From Haplomitrium mnioides (taxonomy: Eukaryota; Marchantiophyta; Haplomitriopsida; Calobryales), in contig JBNGIS010035816.1 in the NCBI GenBank assembly GCA_049999725.1, positions 1 to 64,000 on the forward strand: a DNA stretch of 64,000 nucleotides, read 5' to 3'. Positions 36,285 through 49,040 of this stretch are shown here, in pieces. The notes beneath the pieces were generated by a model. It was not told where the DNA came from. It did not search any database and worked only from the letters and a program-made list of their open reading frames with translations. The position numbers were made by a program, and so were the translations under genes. Positions within the stretch are counted from its first letter, which is position 1; the number at the start of each line of letters is the position of its first letter.

Positions 36285-37870
36285 TAGCAGGCTTTATAGA
36301 CCTTTTGTATTCCTTCTACTTTGAACTGGGGCAGCCCACTAACTACCTTTGAACTCTACATATTTCTCAGCCTTTGCATACTAACATGATCAATCTTTTT
36401 GTGTCATATCTCTATGTCTGACACTAATCTTGTACTATGTACAAACATTGCTTTAGAAATTTCAAGCATGCTCACATCCAGTGTGAGCATCCTACCACTT
36501 TTGTTGCTTCTTTTGCTTCCTTTTGTAATCAAGTTACGATTATTCTTCCAATCCTCAATGAATACACCAGTGGGATTAAATTGAGCTTGCATATTCTTCT
36601 CTACACATAGTCCAATTGAAATCAGATTTTTCTAAATCATTGGCACATGCATAACATGAGATAAGAACTTTTGTCTTTCCCGTCTCCAACACTATATGTA
36701 TGCATAGTTGAGTCACATGTCTCCATATATCCATGACCTCTAATGTGAATAGAACATGTGGATTTGACAAACTATTTATGTTCATCATTACTCTTTTTCC
36801 CATATGCTACAGATGAAAACCCATAGTGCATGACAAACAATATCTTATTGTTTGTTTTGCAGGAACCTACATAGTTCCTCTGCACTATATTGTTTCTCAT
36901 ATCATTTTGCTTTTTGTAGCAGTCTTTTACCATGTGACCTAGCCTACCACAATAGAAAAAATCTCATCTTGAATGTTGTAGTTGGCTTCCATGTCATTTG
37001 TAACTCTCCCTGCCTCTGATATGACCTCTGCCACCAAACAACTTTGATTGGCATTGTTGATTTTGTGCATTGTTGCTTGAGCAACCTCTACCAAAATTAC
37101 TTCTGTCGTAGCTCATGCCTCCTCATCCTCTACCCTTGCTAGAGTAGATTGCTTGCTCTTGACTACTTGAGGCACCTCTTCCAATGTCAAGTTCTTTTAC
37201 CATTAACATGGCAATAAGATGTGAGAAGGATGTGGTTCCTTCTCTCATCCTCGTTGATGTTTTGAACTATTTATATTCTTTTCCTAACCCATTCAAGAAA
37301 ACTGCTACCATAGCACTCCTCTTTACTTTCTCTTTGACATTTATTAGCTTCTAAACTAGTGATTTGATCTTCAGAGAAAAAAAATTTACATTTATTTTCT
37401 CTTTTTGCATTAAAGAATTCCATATGCAATGTGAGCTTCCTCGCATCTAACGTGATGGCATATCTCTCCTTCAAGATATCCCAAGCTTCCTTGGGTATCT
37501 TGGTTGCTGACACATAACCTATCATTTTGTAATCAATAGTGATGGTAAGCTAGTACAACATCTTATAGACCCTCTCTAAGTGAGTCTTGAAGGCTTGCAT
37601 CTCTTCACTCGATGGGGATGGGCCCAATACCGGTTCAACTTCATCTACTGTGATGAAGTCCTAGTAACCTCTCCCCTTGGTAAAGCTTGTCATTCTGATT
37701 GACCATGTATTATAGTTGTTTTCAGTCAATTTTGCACTAGCTGTTTGAGATATTCTATCTACCATATTCAAGTTGTGATTCAAAACTTTTTGCAATCAAA
37801 TTGCTTCCCTTCTAGTTCAATGGAACAATACTTTATGTACAACTTTAGGTTTCAAGGGATTCATGATTTT
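36285..37870 (-). pseudogene. Truncated Ty1/copia gag and GAG-pre-integrase
   Basis: On the minus strand from MNPLKPK near 37870. NYNTWSIRMTS and IPKEAWDILKERYAITLDAR (near 37440) match the UBN2 gag family. A knuckle-like CFYCGRLGHMVKDC follows near 36940. SIQAQFNPTGVFIEDWKNN and HVSMQRLRNM-SSKVVSGLPQF (36310-36420) match the GAG-pre-integrase domain. The element stops abruptly near 36285; integrase, reverse transcriptase and RNase H are absent. Many stops and frameshifts make it inactive. Confidence 0.75.
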
Positions 37871-39195
37871 TTATCACAAGGGATGGAACCATGAACCTTA
37901 GTCAATGGATTTCGATGCTTAGCTTATGTGTGATGAGCTCAAGGTCTTATAATAGCAGTTGAAACAAACACAAACTTTCACTAGTGTCTTTGAGATGAAT
38001 TTTCTTGTTGATTCATGAAGTGATGCCTCTCCACTTGACAATTGCCACCTAAGCAGACCTGCTTATGGATTCTTCTTCAGCATTTGTGACCTGTTCTCAC
38101 TGTCTTCCTAATTTTTGTTCAATTTCTCCAGTCTCTTTGATTTGACTCTACTTCAACAAACAAAAGGAAACTTCTTCGATTGCTTCTTCTAGGTTTTTTT
38201 GAATCCTTGCAATTCTCCTTTGACAATACTCTTGCGATTCTCCTTCAATAAACACCCAAGACTCTTGATTTCTACTTCGATACTATTTTTTGAAGATTCC
38301 CTTGGCTTCTTCAAGTCTTCCTCTATACAAACAAAAAACTTAAAAAATTTTGTTGCAGTTTCTATAGCAACAAATCTCCTAGAAGACCTCCTTCAATTCT
38401 ATTTTGATGCTCCCTCAAGATTTTGCCTCACCTTGCTACCTTCTTTGATGCCTTTTCACCAATGAGCTTTGATTCTTTTTCAATAGTGAACATACACCCT
38501 CTTTCGATTCGTCCTCAACCAACCTTCTTCGATTTCATCTTCACTAGCACATAGACCTACGATTTCTTCCTCACCAAGGAACTCATGCGATCCATCTTGA
38601 CCTACAATTTCTTCCTCACTATGGAACTCATACGATTCGTTCTAACCTGCGAACAAAGACCCTCCTCAATCTTTGATTCATCTTCAGCCAAGAAATAGGG
38701 ACCTTACTCAATTTTTGCTACTGTGACTTCTTCAGAAGCCACCTTGAATCCATGAGCAGAATTTTGTGAGTTCTTCTTCAAATCTTCTTGTTTGATCTCC
38801 AATTGAATTGACTCCTCTAGGCAATTTTGCTTCAATCAAGAGCCTGCAAAAATTGTTTTGATTTCTGCCTTAAAAAAAACTTCAATTTCCTTTGAGTTGT
38901 TTCTTCCACAAACCATTTGCTCTCTTTGTCAAAAGCTGGAAACCCTAGAGTTCCAGTCTTCAACAAAATGTTGAATCCTTCTAACCTATTATCTTTGATT
39001 CTTCAACAATCTTTGAATCGCCAACAAACAATCTCCTTTAGCGGATGCCAATGACCTTCTCCTCAAACTTCTTTTTTGCAATCAACTCTATAATTGGCAG
39101 CCTTTTTTATGGAGGTTTGTTTTTTTCTTCTTTTTCCTTTCTTGTTTCTCCTCATATTGTTTGTGCATTGCAGTTAGACACCAATTCTTGAACTT
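37871..39195 (-). other. Leader region of the copia element
   Basis: A 1.3 kb stretch between gag and the primer-binding site, rich in GAAGAA on the minus strand with repeated TTCTTC-type units on the plus strand. No conserved protein seen. Confidence 0.4.
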
Positions 39196-39207
39196 GCTTT
39201 GATACCA
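39196..39207 (-). other. Primer-binding site of the copia element
   Basis: The minus strand reads TGGTATCAAAGC, one base from the common plant PBS TGGTATCAGAGC that pairs with initiator Met tRNA. It directly follows the LTR end. Confidence 0.8.
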
Positions 39208-39501
39208 TGCTAATAAATCATACACTGCTCTCAATCACACATATCACAAACACATGGCCTGGAGAATTCTTTGTATTCACAAGAAGGCTCGAATAGCCTC
39301 AATAATACATTAGGAGAAGAGTGCCTATGCGCAACTCCAAATCAGTCCTATATACCTAGTTAACCCTAACCAAACTATAAAGGCTGCCGGATGAGCCTGG
39401 CAGCCTATCAAAGCTTGATAATTCAATAAATTTTGGATATGAATGCTAAACCTAAATCTGAATCTAAAGACATACAGCCATACTAGAAATATTACACCAC
39501 A
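39208..39501 (-). mobile_element. 5' LTR of the copia element (294 bp)
   Basis: On the minus strand it begins TGTGGTGTAATATTTC and ends TTATTAGCA immediately before the PBS. The size is typical for plant copia LTRs. No partner LTR was seen at lower coordinates, consistent with truncation near 36285. Confidence 0.7.
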
Positions 39502-41582
39502 CTTCAAGATTTTCTCCCCTACTCACGCACCTCATTCAGATAGTTGTCAACTTCCAACACTAGAAGTTTTGGTTTTACTTCTTGATGCTTGAAAGAGGTT
39601 TTCTCTAACTTCCACCTCTTGAAGACAACTCTCCCGATTGTTGGACACCCCACGCCACCCAAGCTTTTGTTGGATCTTCCCCATAGTGCACTACACTATC
39701 GGGGCCACTACTACTTCTGCCCCACCAGAATGTGAGACCAACTGCACTCTCCTAGTGCTTTTGAGAGTGATTACGTGCACAAACATAAGCCAAGACAACA
39801 CCATGACCCTCCTTTGGTTGCCAACACAAACTACAAGCCGAAAGAACTCTCCTCTTCTCCAAGCATCAGTCCATCTCCAATTGCTGGTCCACCTTCAAGA
39901 ATGAGTACACTTGAGTGGTTTGAGCCTCTATAGCCTCCTACTTAGTGATTCTTAGCACCCCCTCAATCTAACTCCATCAAGTGATAGTCCTCTCACATAA
40001 GTACACATGCTTCACTTGAGGTCTCACCAAAGTCCTCTCACCCATAGCCTATTGCTCTCTTTGTATACAAGAATTAGCCCCCAAAGCTTCAAAAGGAGGT
40101 TGTCTATACCCCATGAATCCCACTCCCCTTTCTATCTAATTAGCAGCTTCTTATAGGGCGTAAAGCCCCCCACATTCTCTCTCCCTTTATGAACATACAA
40201 GTTTTTGACTCTATTGGCAAGCTGTCCATCAACACTTCATCTCGATATACTGTCGGTCAAATTCAAAATCAGCTCTCCTTGACTCAGATTAGTTTTGTGC
40301 TTTTTGCTGTTATCAGACGTTAGGGACCTAGTTTCTAGAGGCTGTTATTTCCCAAGCAACCCTCTCTTTTCAGCGGCTTTTTTTCTAGCGAGCCAAATTC
40401 TCCCTTTACACTTCCTCTTTGGTGGCATATGCCGTTTCTTTGGTTCTGCCCAATGACTCTCTTTATCTGCCTCTTATTGTTGGCCTTGAATTCATAGCTT
40501 GTGTCCAGTAGACGCTGGGTCTTCATCAATCCATCATTTGAATCAAAATAAAAAAGTATTTGATTTTCCTTGAAATGGCACTTCCAACGGATCTATCGAT
40601 GCACCAAATGATAAAAGACTTATCAATGTGTCATTTGAGTTGTGATCACATTCTATGCAACCAAGATTGAAAGTAGCCTCCGTTCACCCCGTTGCTAAAT
40701 CTTCATTTCCTTTCCAAATCTCGCGCAAAAAAATTTGTTGGAATTGCTTTAAGAAGGGCTTTCCAACAAGCCCAAGAACATTTGATTTGGAGCAAAAACT
40801 GTTATTCAATCCTTGGAATGAGGGACTAGAGCTCTACGCCTACTTTGGCTCACCATTCTTCAATGCTCTCTCAATCACTTGTAGAATCTCATCATCCTTG
40901 CTTTGGTGGAAAGAGCTCATTAAAACAATTCCAACTTGACAAATTTGAGCCTTTTTTTTATTGAGAATTGAGCACACAACACGCTTTCTCCTCTTGTTCC
41001 CACTTAGAGCTTCTCCTTTGAAGTTGACTCAAAGTTTGGATGGCCCAAAATTGTTGAGCCAAAGTCACCAACTCAATATTGGTGACCCGATGTTTTTGAT
41101 TCAATGTGACTTACCCGATGTCACCGCTACCAGAAGTCTGCATCTAAAGTTGTGACCCAAAGTTTGGCGACATGAAGTTTGGTGACCCGAAGTAGCTAGC
41201 CTGATGTTGTCGTTGCCTTCTAGAGGATGGTGCATCCTTATTCCTCCATTGTTCCCCTTGACTTGATATGTAATACGAGCGTCTTGAAAACTCCTTTCTA
41301 CCCAGCTATGCCCTAGCTCCAGTAATTGAGAATTGAGAGCGCAGTGACCCAATTTGCATTGGGCTTGCTTTCTTCCTTCTCAACAACCAGCCCTTGCTAA
41401 TCTTGTCAATACTTCCTTATTTCTCAACCTTTCTCCACGAATTTTGTCACCCTGAAATTTTCTTGACCACAACATCCTAATAAGACCTTCTATGATTGAT
41501 TTGGGGGGTAACCTGACCTTTGATTATACCAATTTCTTCTTGTGTGTCCCACTCCCCTAACCAATGAGTGTTCAGTTGACCA
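39502..41582. other. No gene seen; imperfect GTGACCC repeats at 41010-41215
   Basis: No protein family is recognisable. Between 41010 and 41215 short degenerate units of the form GTGACCCAAAGTTTGG recur about eight times. The rest is unassigned and may be decayed retrotransposon sequence. Confidence 0.45.
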
Positions 41583-44098
41583 TGTTTCAATAAGCAGGTG
41601 AGGGCAAAGGGGGAGGAGCCCTGTGTTTCTACTATGGGTAGGGGTGCATAAGAGGAGAGGATGTTGCCTATCTTTAGGCGGAATAGGTAGTATAACGGCT
41701 GCATTGGAGTATTCTCATGTAATATTCAAGAGGCTGGTTGTAGTATATTTTAGCCAACATGTGCCAGTGACATCTCGAGTGGAGGATAGGGAATTTCGGA
41801 ACAGAATGAATCTCCAACGATAACAACTTTCAATCTAACCTGAATAGGCAATTTATTTACCTCAAAATCTAGTAGAGAAACTCGAGGGACACTGGTAGAT
41901 TAGTTTCCTAGCAAAGGGGAAAGTGTGAGAGACAAGAGTTATAAGCAATAGGCGATTTGAGTTACGAGAATTGCATTCTCAAACGGGCTCATTCTAGCAC
42001 CAAGGATTTAGGAGGAGGCTTTGGGATAGGGATTCCTATGATCAAGAAAATGGTTAAGGAGACAATCAAGAGAAGAATCTATCTAGTAAGACTATGACAA
42101 GAGATAACATAGGATGGGAACTTGAAATTGTAAAGGTTGGATTTTGATCATCTATGTATGGATTGTGAGGTAGCTCAATGCATTGGATTGGGTTCTATGG
42201 CTAGTTTGATCTATCAGATCAAAGTCTAAGCTAGTCCATTGTATTAGATCAAGTTCTAAGGGTTCATTGAGTAAGGAATATTTTGTACGAGTTGTCTGAA
42301 GTGTTGGTTTAACTACCCCATTGAAAATGACATCAGATGGCTTTATACTATCGGTCAGAGTTAAGTGACTTGTGAGTAAAGAAAAGGACTAGTCTATGGG
42401 TTCAAGCATAGGCCAATTGATCGAGCTCTATAGGCATCAACATCGGATTGTACAATCGGATCTGACCCAAAGGGAGTTCTTATAGCAAGATATACCACTA
42501 ATCGGTTCTTGGGTTTATGCAAATGGTGTCAGGTGTAAGGTTGAACAGACGCAATGTTCCAACTTCCGTGTGGAAAAGAATGTTAGGGAGCAGGCACAGA
42601 CTGGTTACAAGCGAAGGACCTACGGTTAATAATCTGGACTAGTGGTTGCGGATCGGCCTAATAAGAGACACCTATAAATATCAAACTAAACAATCAGGTT
42701 TGACCCACAAGAAGTTCTTATAACTAGATATTCAACTGATCAGGTCTTGGATTTTCTATCAAAATGACGTCAGAAGTATGGATGATTGGGTGCGACGGTC
42801 CAACTTCTGAGTTCAAGATGACATGAGACAACAAGAACGGATTGGTAGAATGGTTTTGAGACCGAAGGTCAAAAGACAAGGACCAATCAATATTAATAGT
42901 GGTCGAATATGTATGGAAACTCAAAGAGAAAAAATGACAAATATTGGGAGAATGCTTTCTAAAAAATGGGAGGATGAGTCGGGGCCAAATAATCACCAAT
43001 GATCAATGACAATGAACCCAAATACTAGCTACAAACAACAACCGCAACAAAAGGTCTGAAAACTAGTAAATTGTAACATCCGACAAGGAAGAATCTGTTT
43101 ATTGACAAGGGTATGATTTGATTACGACAACAACTCTAGGCTTGGGTTGGAAAACATCTGCTAGTCCAACATGCCGGTGACAACATGGGCAGTTACCTTA
43201 ACTCAAAATGACTAACATATGATAATCCAGACTAAGGGGAATACTTCCACTGTACCATAGACAACCTTGTGTCCCTTTTAAAGAGAAGCCAAACTATTAC
43301 ACCCAACAATAAAATAGTCACAAAGATGCTTCCAATTGGGATGAGATAAAGGGAAAGATAAGCATTAACGGACACAAATGTGAGACATATCATGAGGTTG
43401 CAATTTGATTGTGAGGAACTCAAATACATAATCGATAACAATTGATTGGGCAAGTATGAACTTTTATTCATATAGGGCAATTCACATTATGAGGATTCAA
43501 TGATCCATATTCTCTAAAGTCTATTAGCTAACCAATACTCAACTAACCAAATCCATTGAAGCAAAACCAATAATCAATAGCTTAACTTGTATAGAATATG
43601 CTGAAATCCATACGATACAAAAGAAATTCTTACAATTACAAATAGGAGGTCTTACAAAACTCAAATCTTGACATTGTTTTATCAACATAGTCCTTTTTCT
43701 TATGCTCTAGATGTTAATATTGAACATATAGGGATGAAGAGCATACATGAAGGAAAGGGCATGCCCGTATATAGATAGTGGCCTATTTCTTGCCTCAACA
43801 TCACGATGTTTAAACAAATACTACACACATACGAATATGGATAAACTCATACTAAAGAACTTTGGTCACTAATCGAAGAGAGCAAACTCAAATATACATC
43901 AATGAACATACGGTAACACATATACAACTCGTACAAGCTAGATCTCACTTTCAAAAATGAGCGCTAGAGCAGTTACAGAGACTTCAGAGTAGAACGTTGA
44001 TAGCTCAAACCCTCCATAGAGACGATACATGAGGTCACTCCCTTCTTTGCTACCAATTAATCCTCCAAGTCACCTTCTCATGTCCCTTCTACTATACA
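41583..44098 (-). mobile_element. 3' LTR of a large Ty3-like element (upper end tentative)
   Basis: This stretch aligns in the same orientation with 49041-51195 over at least 2.1 kb, with many substitutions and small indels. The lower end, TGTTTCAATAAGC, matches TGTCTCAATAAAG at 49041, where the PBS follows. The upper end at 44098 is a guess from ACTATACA, which gives TGT...ACA termini on the minus strand; homology can be followed only to about 43750 because copy 5 cuts the other LTR. Confidence 0.65.
42440..42905. repeat. About 240-bp tandem duplication within the LTR
   Basis: Two diverged units start near 42450 and 42690 (ATCGGATCTGACCCAAAGGG and ATCAGGTTTGACCCACAAG...), each followed by GTTCTTATA. 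The corresponding pair is present in the other LTR near 49870 and 50115, so the duplication predates that insertion. Confidence 0.6.
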
Positions 44099-45700
44099 CT
44101 TTGAATTTCTCTTTTTTTCTTTTGTTTCTGTTTTGTAGATTCAAACCTTCTTCACATTCACTACTAGAATAGAACCAATGATCTACTTCTATTTTGTTGT
44201 TCATCTCCGACTTTAGAAATGTAAAGATGTCAACATTTTGTTCTTCATCTTGACATTAGCATATTTCAATTTTCTCTAGGCTACAAAACAAGAATTGCTT
44301 TACTTTCTTCAATTGAATGTCCACACTCCTCTTCCTTTGATGAATGACAACATACCTTGATACCTCCTTTGCCACCACTCTCTCCAGCACTATTTACCCG
44401 TCCAAGGGAAAAAAAAAATTTCTTGCTTTGCATGTCTTTGGATCTTCTTCATCAACTTCTCACCATTCTCCTTGTCAAGAATTTATGGTTTTCATCTTTT
44501 TTCCGCTAACAGTTATTTTTCTCTGACCGATTCTTAGACATTGATGAAGGTGATTGTCATATCTCCTCTTTTTATGTCTCACTTTACTTTTCATAATTAT
44601 AATTATATAGACAAAACCTTAATAGACCCACAAGAAAGAAAAGACATAAAACCTTCCCACAACCCTTTGAATATTCTCACCACATTTTGATCGGCCAATT
44701 CTCTTGAAAATATTGATGGTCAGCTTGTCTTTTGATTGGAGTTCATTTGTGTTTGCCCATACCTACAACCTGAACATTGATTGAAATCTATACTAAAGCA
44801 TAATTTCTAATAAAAAAAAATCTACTAATTACAAAATCATTCCTATTATGTTGTTTGTTAAAGATTTTGAAGACTAGATAACATGTTGATGTAGATCCAA
44901 TTTAATTGAAGATACATTGATGTAGATCCAATTCAATTGAAGATGTGTCGATGTAGGTCAAATTTAATTAAAGATGCATTGATGTAGATCCAATTCACTT
45001 GAAGATACGTCTATATAGATCCAATTAGCTTCCTTTCCATGTCTTCTATGCTCTCTCCATTGTACATTTCTTCCCAACCTTATGTTGTAATAGATCCTTC
45101 AATTTTAAGTTTGAACGTGCTGTGAAAAGGAAACTTTACAAAGAGTAACGATGAGACTGAGGACTAGTGGGCAAACAACATGTAGCTTACATAAGCACAA
45201 CAGATTTGAACCTGAAAACAAAAATAACTGAGGAAACATAACAAACCCAATAACAATAACAAAATCAAAATGAACATCACACATAATAAAGTTTAGCTTG
45301 ATTAGCATTAACTAGCACTGCAAAGGTGGGTCTAAATGCTAAAAAACTAAACAGCCAAACATATGAACACGAAATGTTATAGTTGCCACTATGACACAAG
45401 GCAGATTCTTCAAAGTTGTTTGAATTGAATATACAACATGCTCAAGATTACTCCAAGATTACTACTCCAAGATTCCATATCTATCTTTGGGTTTGGCCAA
45501 ACTCCAACAAATGATCGCTAAAGCAACTTGCAGTTTGAGTGTGCAATGGGCTTGCAATATCAAAAGGTAGCACGCTGGTCTTGGAACGATGCTTGGGTGC
45601 AATCATATCATGCTAATTTAAGGGGACTTTTGAGCTTGAACTCACTTCTTCCCCAACTCTTGGTGCAAATAATGAACCCAAAAACGGATCATCTTCATCA
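44099..45700. other. Non-coding internal part of the Ty3-like element; tandem repeat 44876-45032
   Basis: This is where pol would be expected, but no reverse transcriptase, RNase H or integrase motif is visible. Four to five units of about 36 bp (GATGTAGATCCAATTYAATTGAA...) lie at 44876-45032. Confidence 0.55.
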
Positions 45701-45803
45701 AGGTTGCTAGGAGCATGAGTTGCACAACATGCACTCTCTGTTATGGTATATGACAATAGAGTCATGTGTTCAATGGCTTGAACTATAAAAGCTTCTGATT
45801 TTT

Positions 45804-46028
45804 TCATTGGAAAGTGAACACTTTGGACATGTTTGTGGCTATTTTGCAACCATTTGCTAGATAGAGGGAGGATTTATGCAAGGCTGATAATTGAAAACCA
45901 ATTGATCTCATAGTTGATTTGGTCATGATGTTCATCATTGAACCAGTATCTAAATGTGCTTCGGGGATTAGGATGCTATCTATGAAAATCAAAGTTGTAG
46001 GTGTGTTGGGATCAAACAGAGAGACCAT
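45804..46028 (-). pseudogene. Retropepsin-like protease segment
   Basis: An open stretch of 74 codons with IPEAHLDTGSMMNIMTKSTM, the DTGS active-site signature of retrotransposon aspartic proteases followed by the usual spacing to a hydrophobic segment (SSLYLANGCKI). It lies downstream of gag on the same strand. The Ala/Leu before DTGS are plausible. Confidence 0.65.
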
Positions 46029-46359
46029 ATGAACAATAGGATTGTTGAGGACAGTAGAATCAAGACACTATTGTTCTTCCTCAAAAAAATGATCTACATT
46101 TGGTAGGTATGGAGGAATGAGCTCATGAGATGAGGTTCAAGATGAGTGATCGTTGTGCAATCGTGACTTGAGCTTTCAAGCTCAAAGAAGATTGAAAATT
46201 TTAGATTTGTGATGCGGAATCACAAGAGCCTTTGCAAGTTTTGGCAGGTGGATGCATTCATTTTCAAAGTTTGGCAAAAATTTATATTTGGTGGTCAGAA
46301 AGCCATATTCTTAAGGAAATCATAATCATTATTGTTGCCAATGGGGATTCAACCAATTT

Positions 46360-48158
46360 TCAAGTGTTGGATTTGTGAACACATAGCAATTGTGGTACAT
46401 GCGCCAAAGTTGGAATAGGATTTGCATGTGACAAAGGGCGTGCCAATGATGGATGCAACTTTGGCTGGGCAACATTTGAAAGCAACAGTCTAGCATTAGA
46501 TTGAGAGAAGGGAGGATGGTCCTCACGAACAATTAAAGTAGGAGCACGTGCAATAGGAGCAGCAAGAGGGGGATTAGAGAGGACAAATGAAGAAATGTTT
46601 GCATGAGCCAAATTTGAAGATGGAAGTTGATTCCTTGAACAAAGAGTTACATTCACTTGAATGACTTTGATTTGATGAAAATTTTGTACAGACAATTGGT
46701 TGACAGAATTAGGAAACTATTTAACTAGCCCTTGGGCCATAATCGCAACTTGCATTACTATTGGAATTGGAGGAGGAGGTTGAGGAATCAGTGACTGCAG
46801 CACAACATGAGCTTAAGGCAACTGCAGTAAATAGTAGGTGATTTGAGGAGGAGGAGCAACAACGTAAGAATGTTGTTATAGATAATGCAAATTTTGTTGA
46901 TTGTACCGCGGTTGATATGAGTGTTGGTGATGGTATTGATTGTAGGGGCACTGGGCCACTCATTGATTGTGACCTTGATAATATTGTTGTAATTGTGGAT
47001 GAGGACAATCACGGGCTATATGATTGGGTTGGTTGCAATTGTAGCAACTCTAGTCTTGAGGATGACAGATAGGCTAATATTGATAATTGTGTTGTAGAGG
47101 CTTATATTATTTCTAGTAAGCATGTATGGAAGCTTGAAAATTTGAAGGCTGTAGAGTAGTAAGCGCCTAAGGAACTGACTATACATGCTGAACGACCAAT
47201 TGTTGACCTCTAGAGCCAATTGAGCAGTGACCATTTTAATTCTTTGCCAAATAGGGCAAACGTTGTTGGAATGATTAGACGAGAGGAAAATATCATACCA
47301 TGAAATCAAAGGGCAAGCTTTTAGAAGTGGGTGCACTATGCGTTGGAGGCAGACAAAGGAAGAAAGAAGGCAAGACTAGAATTCACAATTTGGAGTTTTA
47401 AGTTGGAAATTTGGTTTGTAAGTCTTGAGGTAACCTTGGCCAGCTTTGCCTCGAGGTTAGAGTTGGAGGCGGCAGATGAATCAGACAAGGATTGAAGTGG
47501 GTGAGGGATGACCAAAGAAGTGGTTGATAAGATATGATGTATGGATGAACAGGAGCAGAAATGATTGGGTATTGAGGAAGAAGATGAGGCAAACTGATCC
47601 CGACAAAGCATAAATTTCTTATATATGGTTGCTAAGTGTATTGCATGCTCAAGCATCGGGGGGCAGTAGAGCAAGATCTGTTCTTCAATTGCATTTGGAG
47701 GGCTTTTAACAAAGAGCCCAAATTGATCCTCATTGGGCAAAGGAGTTCTTCTCTTGCCCATTATGATCTTAAAGTGATTACTATAATCTTGAATTGATTC
47801 ATCGACGTATATCTTAATAAAGAATAATTCATCCCAAACATGCTTGAAATGGTAAGCAAGAAAAAATCTATCCAAAAAAGCAACTTGAAGATCAACCCAC
47901 AAAGTCACAACAAGTGCTTCATAAAAAATGCCAATTGATGGCATCTCCATCCAGTGTTGTAGGAAATTGGAAGAGAATGATGTTTGCGGGATTGTTAGTG
48001 GCCGCAACAAGATCGAAGAATTGGTTCATATAGGTGTCTACATCAACATGATCTACAAACATGTGCCCGGTGAATTTTTGACAGGAGTGTCGAGATGGCA
48101 TGGAGGGGAGAAAAAACATAGTAGGAGGAATTGGAATGAAGTTGAGGAAGTCACACAA
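46360..48158 (-). pseudogene. Ty3-like gag with CCHC zinc knuckle
   Basis: From MCDFLNFIPIPP (48158), the segment VDVDTYMNQFFDLVAATNNP leads into TLDGDAINWHF and, after a frame change, EALVVTLWVDLQVAFLDRFF and DESIQDYSNHFKIIM. This is the pattern of the retrotransposon gag family (AxxW...W..L...F...F...sv..Y...F). A knuckle CYNCNQPNHIARDC (CX2CX4HX4C) lies at 47005-47046. A Pro/Ala/Ser-rich linker follows (46360-46695). The frame is broken at least twice. Confidence 0.75.
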
Positions 48159-49021
48159 CTACGGCAATTCAATTGATAGAGAAAGTTCGGGCAACGTAAG
48201 AGAGTTGGGTGGAGGAAGAGGTGGGACTTGCAAATAGTGATGCGTATAACATTCAGACCGAGTAGAGGAAATGGAAGGTTACCTTATAAGGAGTGTTTTG
48301 GATGGCAGAATGTTGAGCCCAAAATTATCCCTTAGTGCCACAAAAGAAGAGGGGAGAATAGAAGAAACAATCAAGTTTGGCATTTAGCACTATTGTAACT
48401 AGAAGAAATAGAGTGTGCCACTTGGAGAGTAGTGTCTAGGAAACTAACTTCAAGGCAAAAAAACATGACTTTAATGTGTGGCCAGATAATAAGGAACCGA
48501 GTTTGTTTTGTTTTCAAAATTTCTAATAAGAAGAGGAAGGAATAGAATGTGCAAAGAAATCGGGTGTGTGAGCATAGGATGAGGTTATCACAATATATGG
48601 AAGGTGAGAGCTAACGCAATTGAAGGAAATAGAAGACCAACACAATGTTTGGCAGACTAACGCAATCTTCAACAAACTAATTCCATCTTCAACAACGCTA
48701 ACAAAATCTTCAAAAAGTCTAACTCAATCATTGAAAGACAAAGGAAAAAAAACAGCAATCGAGAACAAACTTTGGCAAAAGAGAAAACAAGTTACAAGCA
48801 CTCTCAAGATACAAATAGAACACCATCAAAGCTCAAAATGTTTAGTAGGACCCAAGTGGCTAGCCACCATAGGGTATTTATGACTTCTAATCACATTAGA
48901 TACATAAAAATATTTAGATCCATGTCACATGCATCTCCCATTTCCTCGTGAGACATCATCGAAAGAAAATGCAAGACATCAAGTGGAGAATGTCACAATG
49001 GGAAGTCATTGGGGGCTGGGG
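48159..49021 (-). other. Leader between PBS and gag of the Ty3-like element
   Basis: About 860 bp with no recognisable protein. The part near 48600-48740 is rich in CAATCTTCAACAAACTAA-type repeats. Confidence 0.45.
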
Positions 49022-49039
49022 ATTAAGCAACGGGCGCCA
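49022..49039 (-). other. Primer-binding site of the Ty3-like element
   Basis: The minus strand reads TGGCGCCCGTTGCTTAATC, starting one base after the LTR end (GAGACA). TGGCGCC starts are a known PBS type in plant Ty3-like elements. Confidence 0.75.
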
Positions 49040-49040
49040 C

